64,000 nucleotides of DNA from Phil1 sp964546125 (lineage in GTDB: Bacteria > Bacillota > Clostridia > Christensenellales > CAG-138), in NCBI GenBank assembly GCA_964546125.1, contig CAZJIS010000001.1, positions 1 through 64,000 on the forward strand, written 5' to 3'. The notes under the pieces are model-generated. The model saw only the letters and a list, made by a program, of their open reading frames with translations. It had not been told where the DNA came from and did no database searches. The position numbers were made by a program, and so were the translations under genes. This document shows, one piece after another, positions 47,081-54,687 of the stretch (the stretch's first letter is position 1; each line of letters starts with the position of its first letter).

Positions 47081-47857
47081 ATGCGCATTCTTTTGACCAA
47101 TGACGACGGCCTGTATTCCCCGGGGCTGCGCATACTCGCGCAGACGCTTGGGAGCGAACACGAAGTGTATATCAGCGCGCCCGATGCCGAGCGCAGCGGC
47201 GCGGCGCATTCTTTCACGTTTTTAACGGCCCTGCGCGCGTTTGAAACGCGGCTTGAGGGCTTTCCTGATATTCCTGCTTTCGCTGTGAGCGGCACGCCGG
47301 CGGATTGTGTGAAGCTCGCCATAGGCAACCTCGTGCCGCGGCCGGACCTCGTCGTTTCCGGCATCAACCTCGGCGCGAACCGGGGCATGGACGTGTTTTA
47401 CTCAGGCACCGTGGCGGCCGCGATGGAAGCGGCGCTCAACGGCATCCGCGCGATTGCGATCTCGAACATCGCGTTTCCGCCTAAGGACTTTGGCGCGTGC
47501 ATCCCGGCGCTGCGTTACGGCATGAAACTAATGGGGCTCGATCCCTGCCTGACTCTTCTCAACATCAACGTTCCCGATGGGAGCGCGGAGGAGCTCAAGG
47601 GCTGCGTGATCACGGAGCCGGGCCGGCATAGCTATAACCCGACTTATGAAAAGAGGCTCGATCCCTATGGAAGGCCCTATTACTGGGTTTCGCCCGAGCG
47701 CATCACAAACAGCACCGCCGAGTCGGATGACGACGAGCGCTGGACGCGCGACGGCTACGCCGCACTCACCCCACTGCTTACCTGCCTTTGCGACCATGAG
47801 GGGCTGCAAAGGCTCAAACGATGCGCCGAGGAGCTCAGCAATGAAAAAGCCGATTGA
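47081..47857 (+). CDS. surE: 5'/3'-nucleotidase SurE
   Basis: SurE is a metal-dependent nucleotidase for NMPs and short polyphosphate. The 258-aa protein has the metal site LLTNDDGLYSPGL at the N-terminus, APDAERSGAAHSFT, VSGTPADCVKLAI, VVSGINLGANRGMDVFYSGTVAAAMEA and LLNINVPD. The ATG at 47081 (MRILLTNDDG) follows GGAGAAA and matches the family start; the longer frame from 47066 is rejected. It overlaps the RpiR-family gene by 17 nt. Confidence 0.95.
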   Translation: MRILLTNDDGLYSPGLRILAQTLGSEHEVYISAPDAERSGAAHSFTFLTALRAFETRLEGFPDIPAFAVSGTPADCVKLAIGNLVPRPDLVVSGINLGANRGMDVFYSGTVAAAMEAALNGIRAIAISNIAFPPKDFGACIPALRYGMKLMGLDPCLTLLNINVPDGSAEELKGCVITEPGRHSYNPTYEKRLDPYGRPYYWVSPERITNSTAESDDDERWTRDGYAALTPLLTCLCDHEGLQRLKRCAEELSNEKAD

Positions 47858-48731
47858 CAGCATGGAGGAGAACGACCTGCTCGCCCGGCTCAACCACTCC
47901 TTCAAGAGCCTGAGCAAGGGACAAAAACAGATCGCTTCCTTTATCATGGAGCATTACGACAAGGCGGCGTTCATTACCGCCTCGAAGATGGGGCGCATCG
48001 TGGGGGTGAGCGAGTCGACAGTCGTGCGCTTTGCTTATGCGCTCGGCTACGAAGGTTACCCTGAATTGCAAAAATCGCTGCAGGAATTGATCCGCAATAA
48101 GCTCACCAGCGTGCAGCGCATCAAATTAAGTTCGGATATGAACCGCAACGACGTACTTAAATCCGTGCTCAGGGCGGATATGGCCAACATCCGCACCACT
48201 ATCGATTCCATCGACACAGCGGCGTTCAACAAGGTAGTGGACGAGCTTTTTTTAGCAAAAAAGATCTATATCATCGGCATTCGAAGCTCCTCGCCGCTCG
48301 CGCAGCTTTTGGCGCATTATCTTGGCATGATGCTCGATGATGTGATGCTTGTGGGCAGTTCCATCGGCGATGTTTACGAAAGCCTTATCCGCATCACTGC
48401 CGAGGACCTTTGCATCGGCATCAGCTTCCCGCGCTACTCGACGCGCACCATCGACGCGCTGCGTTTTGCAAAAAGCAAGGGCGCGCGCCTTGTGGCGGTG
48501 ACCGACAGCACGTTTTCCCCGATCGCGGAAATCGCCGACCATGCGCTCATCGCCAAGAGCGACATGGCCTCGTTCGCCGATTCGCTCGTTGCGCCGCTCA
48601 GCCTCATCAACGCGTTGATCGTCGCCTGCAGCCTCCGCCGAAAGGACGATGTTTACGCGCGCTTTAGCCAGCTCGAATCGATTTGGGGAAGCCAGAAAAT
48701 TTATGTAACGGGGGAGAACAACAAGCGCTGA
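47841..48731 (+). CDS. MurR/RpiR family transcriptional regulator
   Basis: The 296-aa protein has an N-terminal RpiR helix-turn-helix (FKSLSKGQKQIASFIMEHYDKAAFITASKMGRIVGVSESTVVRFAYALGYEGYPELQKSL) and a C-terminal SIS sugar-phosphate-binding domain (about 120-260, AKKIYIIGIRSSSPLAQLLAHYLG, CIGISFPRYSTRTIDALRFAKSKGARLVAVTD). It is expected to sense a phosphosugar. It lies inside the surE operon (17-nt overlap, GAGGAG ribosome binding site), so the usual sugar-catabolic target genes are not adjacent. Confidence 0.9.
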   Translation: MKKPIDSMEENDLLARLNHSFKSLSKGQKQIASFIMEHYDKAAFITASKMGRIVGVSESTVVRFAYALGYEGYPELQKSLQELIRNKLTSVQRIKLSSDMNRNDVLKSVLRADMANIRTTIDSIDTAAFNKVVDELFLAKKIYIIGIRSSSPLAQLLAHYLGMMLDDVMLVGSSIGDVYESLIRITAEDLCIGISFPRYSTRTIDALRFAKSKGARLVAVTDSTFSPIAEIADHALIAKSDMASFADSLVAPLSLINALIVACSLRRKDDVYARFSQLESIWGSQKIYVTGENNKR

Positions 48732-49357
48732 TGAAGCTAGTTATGATCCGGCACGGCCAAACGGAATGGAACACAATGCGCAGGGTGCAGGGAAGAACGG
48801 ACACCGAGCTCAATGAGTGCGGCGTTTTGCAGGCAAAGGCTGCGGCGCGGGCGCTCGCGGACGAAACCATCGCGGCCGTTTACTCGAGCCATCTTAAACG
48901 GGCGCTCTCCACGGCACAGCACATTGCCAAAGCCGCGGGCATCGACGACGTCGTTTTAATGGAGGGGCTTTGCGAGATCGACTTTGGCGCGTGGGAGGGC
49001 AAAACCAACGCCGAACTCGAGCGGGATTTTCCCGTGCATTGGGGCAATTGGAACTGGGTGCTCGATGAGGCGCTCTGCCGTGAGATCGGCGCGGAGAGCG
49101 CGCAGGCAATCCTTTCGCGCTCGCTCGATTGCATCGATAAAATTCAGCGCGACAATCCTGAAAATGCGACGGTTGTCCTCGTGAGCCATTCGATGCCCAT
49201 CAAGCTTCTCACCGCCCATTTCATCGGCCTGCCGCTTGCGCGCATCCCCGATATCCGTGTCGATAATTGCGCGTCGAGCGTGTTGCAACTTCGAAAGGAT
49301 GGAGGTGCGACCCTCATGAAATGGAATGACACCTCCTACCTTGGAGGTTTGCTGTGA
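48731..49357 (+). CDS. histidine phosphatase family protein
   Basis: The 208-aa protein is a branch-1 histidine phosphatase (phosphoglycerate-mutase/CobC-like). The phosphohistidine motif is MIRHGQTEWN at the N-terminus; YSSHLKRALSTAQHIA, the acid Glu in LCEIDFGAWEG and VLVSHSMPIKLL follow. The substrate cannot be assigned. The ATG at 48731 shares one base with the upstream TGA; the frame to 48683 would overlap the regulator and lacks support. Confidence 0.9.
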   Translation: MKLVMIRHGQTEWNTMRRVQGRTDTELNECGVLQAKAAARALADETIAAVYSSHLKRALSTAQHIAKAAGIDDVVLMEGLCEIDFGAWEGKTNAELERDFPVHWGNWNWVLDEALCREIGAESAQAILSRSLDCIDKIQRDNPENATVVLVSHSMPIKLLTAHFIGLPLARIPDIRVDNCASSVLQLRKDGGATLMKWNDTSYLGGLL

Positions 49358-50571
49358 GCCGCGTCGCCGTGATCGGCGCGGGGCCGGCGGGAATGACGGC
49401 GGCTTATGAGGCGGCCGCGCGCGGCCATGCGGTCACGCTGTTTGAGCGTAACGAAAAAACGGGCAAAAAGCTGTTCATCACCGGCAAAGGGAGATGCAAT
49501 TTCACCAACGCCGCCGCAATTGAGGACTTTTTCCAGAATATACCGCGCAACCCGCGCTTCCTTTTTAGCGCACTCTACGGCTACACAAACGCGGATACCG
49601 TCGCTTTTTTAGAAAATGCGGGCGTTGCCACAAAGGTCGAGCGGGGCGGGCGCGTGTTCCCCGCATCCGATAAATCGAGCGATGTGTTGCGCGCTTTTTC
49701 TCAAAACCTCGCGCGCGCGGGCGTCGAACTTGCACTCAATGCCCGTGTGGAGGGTGTGCGGCGCGAAGAGGGGGGCTTTTTCCTCTCTATCAATAAGCGC
49801 GAAACGCGCTTTGATAAAATCATCCTCGCGACCGGCGCGCTGAGCTACCCCGCAACCGGATCGACCGGCGATGGCTACGCGTTTGCGCGCGCGCTCGGGC
49901 ACACGATCACGCCGCTCAAGCCTTCGCTCGTGTCGCTGGAGACCGTCGAAGCCTGGCCCGCACAGCTTATGGGCCTTTCTCTCAAAAATGCGGTGCTTTG
50001 CGCATACGATGCGCGCGGGCGCAAGCGCTATGAGGAGCTTGGCGAAATGCTCTTCACCCATTACGGCGTATCCGGCCCGCTGGTGCTCAGCGCGAGCAGC
50101 GTGCTTGCCGATGAGCCGGAGGGCGCGCGCCTTACCGTCGACCTTAAGCCTGGGCTAACGGAAGAGGAGCTTGACCGGCGCGTTTTGCGTGATTTTGAAG
50201 CGAATATCAACCGACGTTTCCTCAACGCGCTCGACGCGTTGCTCCCCCAAAAGCTCATCCCCGTTGCGGTGGAGCTTTCGGGGATACCGGGCACGCTCGA
50301 AGTGAACGCCATCACACGCGAGATGCGAAAGAACTTTTGCAGGCTTCTTAAAAATCTCGAGATGACCGTCAAGCGCGCCCGCCCCATCGAAGAGGCGGTC
50401 ATCACACGCGGCGGCGTGAGCGTGCGGGAGATCGACCCTTCGACAATGGAATCAAAGCTTGTGCCGGGCTTGTATTTTGCGGGTGAGCTCATCGACGTGG
50501 ACGGCTTTACCGGCGGCTTCAACATACAGATCGCCTGCTCTACCGGGGCTTTGGCGGGAAGGAGCGTTTGA
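49354..50571 (+). CDS. NAD(P)/FAD-dependent oxidoreductase, HI0933/BaiN family
   Basis: The 405-aa flavoprotein begins with the FAD-binding motif VAVIGAGPAGMTAAYEAAARGHAVTLFERN, then GKKLFITGKGRCNFTNA, a family hallmark. It ends with VITRGGVSVREIDPSTMESKLVPGLYFAGELIDVDGFTGGFNIQIACSTG. Members include the bile-acid-pathway enzyme BaiN and many uncharacterised proteins; the substrate here is unknown. It starts with GTG, overlaps the phosphatase by 4 nt, and precedes cmk, a common arrangement in Clostridia. Confidence 0.92.
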   Translation: MSRVAVIGAGPAGMTAAYEAAARGHAVTLFERNEKTGKKLFITGKGRCNFTNAAAIEDFFQNIPRNPRFLFSALYGYTNADTVAFLENAGVATKVERGGRVFPASDKSSDVLRAFSQNLARAGVELALNARVEGVRREEGGFFLSINKRETRFDKIILATGALSYPATGSTGDGYAFARALGHTITPLKPSLVSLETVEAWPAQLMGLSLKNAVLCAYDARGRKRYEELGEMLFTHYGVSGPLVLSASSVLADEPEGARLTVDLKPGLTEEELDRRVLRDFEANINRRFLNALDALLPQKLIPVAVELSGIPGTLEVNAITREMRKNFCRLLKNLEMTVKRARPIEEAVITRGGVSVREIDPSTMESKLVPGLYFAGELIDVDGFTGGFNIQIACSTGALAGRSV

Positions 50572-50573
50572 AT

Positions 50574-51245
50574 ATGGAAAGGCTCAACATCGCGATCGAC
50601 GGCCCCGCGGGGGCGGGCAAGAGTACCATCGCAAAGGCCGTCGCCAAAGAACTCAACATCCTCTGCCTCGACACGGGCGCGATGTACCGGGCGCTGGCGC
50701 TCAAGGCGCTGCGCCTCAATATCGACCCGAACGACGCTTCGCGCATTGTGCCCCTGCTGCCGCAGACGGAAATCGGCGTGACGAGTGCCGGCGGCATTCA
50801 GCATACGCTGCTCGATGGGGAAGATGTTTCCGCCCTCATCCGCACGCAGGAGGCCGCCAAGGGCGCCTCCGACATCGGCGTCATCCCCGAAGTGCGCGTG
50901 AAGCTCGCGCAATGCCAGAGGGAGATTGCCCGCGCAAACGACGTTGTGATGGAGGGGCGCGACATGGGTTCGTATGTGATCCCCGAAACGCCGCATAAGT
51001 TTTACATCACTGCTTCGAGCGACGAACGCGCGCGCCGCCGTCTGCGCGAGATGCAGGAAAAGGGCCTTGAGCAGAATAAGACCCTTGAGGAAATGAAGCG
51101 CGAAATCGAAGCGCGGGACTATACCGACAGCCACCGCGCGTTTGCCCCGCTCACCCGCATGCCGGATGCGGTTTACCTCGACACCACCGGCATGAGCATC
51201 AAGGAGACGGTCGCCGCCGTGCTCGCACATATCGGGAGGGATTGA
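50574..51245 (+). CDS. cmk: cytidylate kinase
   Basis: Cmk phosphorylates CMP and dCMP. The 223-aa protein has the P-loop IAIDGPAGAGKSTIAKAVA, LDTGAMYRALAL, VVMEGRDMGSYVIPE and the lid region RARRRLREMQEKG. The ATG at 50574 is spaced 9 nt from AGGAG; a TTG at 50568 is too close. Cmk-PlsC-IspH/S1 is a classic clostridial order, and the three genes overlap or touch here. Confidence 0.96.
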   Translation: MERLNIAIDGPAGAGKSTIAKAVAKELNILCLDTGAMYRALALKALRLNIDPNDASRIVPLLPQTEIGVTSAGGIQHTLLDGEDVSALIRTQEAAKGASDIGVIPEVRVKLAQCQREIARANDVVMEGRDMGSYVIPETPHKFYITASSDERARRRLREMQEKGLEQNKTLEEMKREIEARDYTDSHRAFAPLTRMPDAVYLDTTGMSIKETVAAVLAHIGRD

Positions 51246-51847
51246 TGGTCTATATTCTGTTCAAATTCATCATCGGGCCGTTCATCGCCCTGTTTCTGCG
51301 CCCGATCGTCTACGGGCAGCAGAACCTGCGCATTAAGGGGAAAGCGATCATCATCTGCAACCACCGCTCGATGCTCGATCCGATCGTGCTTAGCATCGTG
51401 ACCCCGCGCATTATCCACTTCATGGCAAAAAAAGAGATCTTCCGCACGAAGCTTGGCAATCTTTTTTTCCGTTCGCTTTGCGCGTTCCCCGTCAACCGCA
51501 AGAACATGGATCTTCCCTCGCTCAAAAACGCGCTTACGGTGCTTGAAAAGGGCAAGATTTTCGGCATTTTTCCGGAGGGGAAGCGCGAGGTGTCCGATTC
51601 GCTCGATGAATTCGAGCGCGGCACGGCGTTCTTCGCCATCCGTTCCGGCGCGCCGGTGATTCCCGTTTACATCCACCCGGACGCCACGCGGCGCATCCGG
51701 CCCGTGCTGATCGTGGGCAAGCCCATCGACATCAGCTCCATCGTCGCCAACGCCAACAAATCCTCGATGATTGAGGTTGTCACCGACGAGCTTGCCGACG
51801 CCATCGACGCTCTGCGGCTTGAACTGGAGGAGATCTATTGCGAGTGA
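51245..51847 (+). CDS. plsC: 1-acyl-sn-glycerol-3-phosphate acyltransferase
   Basis: PlsC acylates lysophosphatidic acid to phosphatidic acid at the membrane. The 200-aa protein has an N-terminal hydrophobic anchor (VYILFKFIIGPFIALFL), the catalytic NHRSMLD (HX4D), the glycerol-phosphate site FPEGKREVSD and VIPVYIHP. The ATG overlaps the cmk stop by 1 nt with GGGAGGG upstream. Its end overlaps the TTG start of ispH-rpsA by 10 nt. Confidence 0.94.
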   Translation: MVYILFKFIIGPFIALFLRPIVYGQQNLRIKGKAIIICNHRSMLDPIVLSIVTPRIIHFMAKKEIFRTKLGNLFFRSLCAFPVNRKNMDLPSLKNALTVLEKGKIFGIFPEGKREVSDSLDEFERGTAFFAIRSGAPVIPVYIHPDATRRIRPVLIVGKPIDISSIVANANKSSMIEVVTDELADAIDALRLELEEIYCE

Positions 51848-54270
51848 TCGTCGCCCAAAACATCGGCTTTTGTTTCGGCGTGCGCCGCGCGCTCGACATG
51901 GCGCACGCGCTTTCGGGTGAGGGGCCTGTCTATACCCTCGGTGAACTGATTCATAACGAAAGCGTGATCCGCGAGCTTCGCGAAAAGGGCGTTGTGAGCG
52001 TTGACATGCCCGAAGATGCGCCCGAGGGGGCCGCTTTGCTGATCCGCTCCCACGGCGTTCCCCCCGACATGCTCGCGCGAAGCCGCGCGCGCAACCTCGC
52101 GGTGACCGATGCGACCTGCCCGTTTGTCGAGCGCATCCACGGAATCGTGCGTGCCGAGCATAAGGCGGGCCGCCGCATCGCCATTTTCGGAGAGCCGCGC
52201 CACCCCGAATGTATGGGTATCAACGGCTGCTGCGAGAATGGCGCGGTATTTTTGAAAAGCGCCGAGGAGGTCGCGGCGCTCGACCCAACGGCAGCCTGGT
52301 GCATCGTTGCCCAGACCACGGCGGACGCGGGGGAGTATGGGCGTATCCGGCGGGCGGCGGCCCTGCGCCCGGGAGAGACGACCGTGTGCGATACGCTGTG
52401 CAGCGCCACGAAAGCACGCCAGAGCGAGGCCGCGCGCATGAGCGAAATTTGCACAGTCATGCTCGTCATCGGCGACAGGCACAGCTCCAACACGGCAAAA
52501 TTGGCGCGCGTGTGCAAAAAAAGCTGTGATAACGTACATTCCGTTTCAAAAGTGGATGAACTGCCACTTGAAAAAATTCATGCGGATGATATAATAGGTA
52601 TTGTTTCGGGCGCATCCGCGCCGGACGCGATCATTAGGGAGGTTATGACTAGGATGAGTGAACTGGAAAAGACGATGGCTGAGAGCCCCGTAGAAAACGA
52701 AGAGGTTAAAACGGAAGCAGCAGCTACCGTCGAAGAACCCGTCGTAGCGGTGGCCCAGGAGGAACCCGCGGTGGAACCCGCTTGCGCGTGCGAATGCACG
52801 GTTGAGGAAGCGGTTCCCGCGCAGGAAGAGCCCAAGGCCGGCGAGACCGACGAAACCGACAAGGCAGACGAAGCTGCTGCGGGCGCGGACAACGCGGATA
52901 ACGCAGAAACCAGTTTTGCCGAGGCGTTTGAAAAAACGCTTGTGCGCATCCGCAACGGACAGGTTCTCACCGGTTCCGTGGTGCAGATGAACGACGGCGA
53001 AGTTTGCGTGAACATCGGTTACAAGTCAGACGGATTCATTCCTCGCAACGAGTTCTCGTCGGACCCTGACGTGAAGCCCGAAGACGTCGTCCAAATCGGC
53101 GACAAGATCGAGGTCGAAGTCATCAAGGTGAACGACGGCGAAGGCAACGTGCTGCTTTCCCGCAAGAATGTCGAGAGCAAAAAGATTTGGGATTCGCTCA
53201 TGGCCGACGACCAGATCACCGATAAGGTCTTCGAGGGCGTAGGCAAGGAAGTGGTTAAGGGCGGCCTGATCGCTTCGATCGACGGCATCCGCGCGTTCGT
53301 CCCCGCCTCGCAGCTTTCGACAAAATATGTTGAAAACATTAACGAATATGTCGGCGCTCCCATCGCCCTCAAGGTGATTGAGGTCGACAAGGCGCGCAAG
53401 CGCATCGTCGCCTCCCACAAGGCGGTCATGCTCGCCGAGGCGGAGGAAGCCCGCAAGCAGAAATGGGCGGAGCTTGAGGTCGGCTCGAAGGTGCAGGGCA
53501 TCGTGCGCAGACTGACCGATTTCGGCGCGTTTGTCGACATCGGCGGCGGCATCGACGGCCTCGTCCACGTGACCGATGTTGCGTGGGGTCGCGTGAAGCA
53601 TCCCAAGGATGTGCTCTCCGTAGGCCAGGAGATCGAAGTGCTCATCCGTGATGTGGATGTTGAAAAGCAGCGCGTTTCTCTCGGTTACAAGCAACTCCAG
53701 CCCAAGCCCTGGACGATGGCCGACCAGAAATACCCCGTCGGCTCGATCGTGGAAGGCAAGGTCGTGCGCATCGTTCCCTTTGGCGCGTTCGTCGCGCTCG
53801 AGCCTACGATCGACGGGCTGATCCATATCTCCCAGGTGGGCGTGAAGCGCATCGCCAAGGTGGAAGATGAGCTCAATGTCGGCGATGCCGTGCGCTGCAA
53901 AGTGCTCGAAGTCAATGTAGAGGCCAAACGCATCAGCCTCAGCCGTCGCGAGGCACTCCTTGAGGAAAACCCCGAAATCGCCCAAGAGCTTGCCGCCGAG
54001 AGGGCGGAGCGCGACCGCATCGCTGCCGAGCGTGCCGAACAGCGTGCCGCTTCGGATGCCGCGCGCCAGCAGCAACAGCAGGAGCGCAGCGAACGCCGCA
54101 GCTCGGAGCGCCCCGAGCGTTTCGCCGAGCGCCGCGAGCGCAGCGACCGTCCCCGCCGTGAAGAGCACGATTACGACCTGCCGCCCGTGCAGTCCGTGAG
54201 CACCTCTATGGCGGATCTGTTCGCGGCGGCTCTTGGCAATACGGAACTGCCCGAAGACACGCAAGAATAA
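51838..54270 (+). CDS. ispH: bifunctional IspH (HMBPP reductase) - ribosomal protein S1 fusion
   Basis: The 810-aa protein joins two functions. Residues 1-270 are IspH, the iron-sulfur enzyme of the last MEP-pathway step, with cluster ligands Cys12, Cys94 and Cys188 and substrate residues around LRSHG-type IRSHGVPP. An acidic Glu/Ala-rich linker (about 280-360) follows. Then come four S1 RNA-binding domains (about 373-445, 460-530, 548-618, 635-705) with VRRLTDFGAFVDIGGGIDGLVHVTD typical of S1. The tail is Arg/Glu/Gln-rich. This fusion is known from Clostridia. The frame is open across the junction. The start is TTG with GGAGGAG upstream. Confidence 0.95.
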   Translation: MRVIVAQNIGFCFGVRRALDMAHALSGEGPVYTLGELIHNESVIRELREKGVVSVDMPEDAPEGAALLIRSHGVPPDMLARSRARNLAVTDATCPFVERIHGIVRAEHKAGRRIAIFGEPRHPECMGINGCCENGAVFLKSAEEVAALDPTAAWCIVAQTTADAGEYGRIRRAAALRPGETTVCDTLCSATKARQSEAARMSEICTVMLVIGDRHSSNTAKLARVCKKSCDNVHSVSKVDELPLEKIHADDIIGIVSGASAPDAIIREVMTRMSELEKTMAESPVENEEVKTEAAATVEEPVVAVAQEEPAVEPACACECTVEEAVPAQEEPKAGETDETDKADEAAAGADNADNAETSFAEAFEKTLVRIRNGQVLTGSVVQMNDGEVCVNIGYKSDGFIPRNEFSSDPDVKPEDVVQIGDKIEVEVIKVNDGEGNVLLSRKNVESKKIWDSLMADDQITDKVFEGVGKEVVKGGLIASIDGIRAFVPASQLSTKYVENINEYVGAPIALKVIEVDKARKRIVASHKAVMLAEAEEARKQKWAELEVGSKVQGIVRRLTDFGAFVDIGGGIDGLVHVTDVAWGRVKHPKDVLSVGQEIEVLIRDVDVEKQRVSLGYKQLQPKPWTMADQKYPVGSIVEGKVVRIVPFGAFVALEPTIDGLIHISQVGVKRIAKVEDELNVGDAVRCKVLEVNVEAKRISLSRREALLEENPEIAQELAAERAERDRIAAERAEQRAASDAARQQQQQERSERRSSERPERFAERRERSDRPRREEHDYDLPPVQSVSTSMADLFAAALGNTELPEDTQE

Positions 54271-54284
54271 GCTTACATGTTCGG

Positions 54285-54315
54285 CAGGGCGAACCGCATG
54301 GTTCGCCCTGTTTTG
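54285..54315 (+). terminator. rho-independent terminator of ispH-rpsA
   Basis: CAGGGCGAACC and GGTTCGCCCTG form a perfect 11-bp stem with a 4-nt loop, followed by TTTTGCG. Confidence 0.92.
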
Positions 54316-54630
54316 CGTTAACGCTGCGGAGGGTATACTAGCCGATATGACAGTGTGCGTTGCGCTTTCTATAAGAAAACGGCAGACTGTCCCGCCGCCC
54401 CCTTCATCGGGGATGTAATGAGTATCCCGCTCCGAGCCGGCCCGGCCGACCTCGCACCTGATTTCCTAGCGCCCTGTCGGGCGCGTGAAATGCGGCGCAG
54501 CTGCAGGTTTTGGCGCATATCCGGCCGCGAGAAGGAAAAGCTGACCGCGAACGCGCCGCGATCAACCTCGAAATCCTGCTGCTCCCGACGTGAACCGGAA
54601 AACCCGAACCATCGGTTTTAGGATTGCCGC
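54316..54630. other. intergenic region with no recognised gene
   Basis: This stretch lies between the rpsA terminator and the ftsK promoter. A -10-like TATACT (54334-54339) and a perfect 6-bp hairpin (GCGCCC, TGTC, GGGCGC; 54469-54484) are present. A complementary pair CCGAT near 54343 and ATCGG near 54612 could close a long structure. The only plus-strand open frame (54355-54621) has a composition unlike the neighbours and no family resemblance. I see no tRNA, tmRNA, RNase P or SRP core motifs. Confidence 0.5.
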
Positions 54631-54659
54631 TTCCCCAAAACTACAAGATATAGTATAAT
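54631..54659 (+). promoter_or_regulatory. sigma-A-type promoter for ftsK
   Basis: TTCCCC at 54631-54636 and a perfect TATAAT at 54654-54659 have a 17-nt spacer and lie 28 nt upstream of the ftsK start. Confidence 0.65.
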
Positions 54660-54687
54660 AACCGATGGATAAGAACAGAGGTGGGGC

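Noticed and set aside
54355..54621. 88-codon open frame before ftsK
   Set aside because: No ribosome binding site, no family resemblance, Cys/Arg/Pro-rich composition unlike neighbouring proteins.
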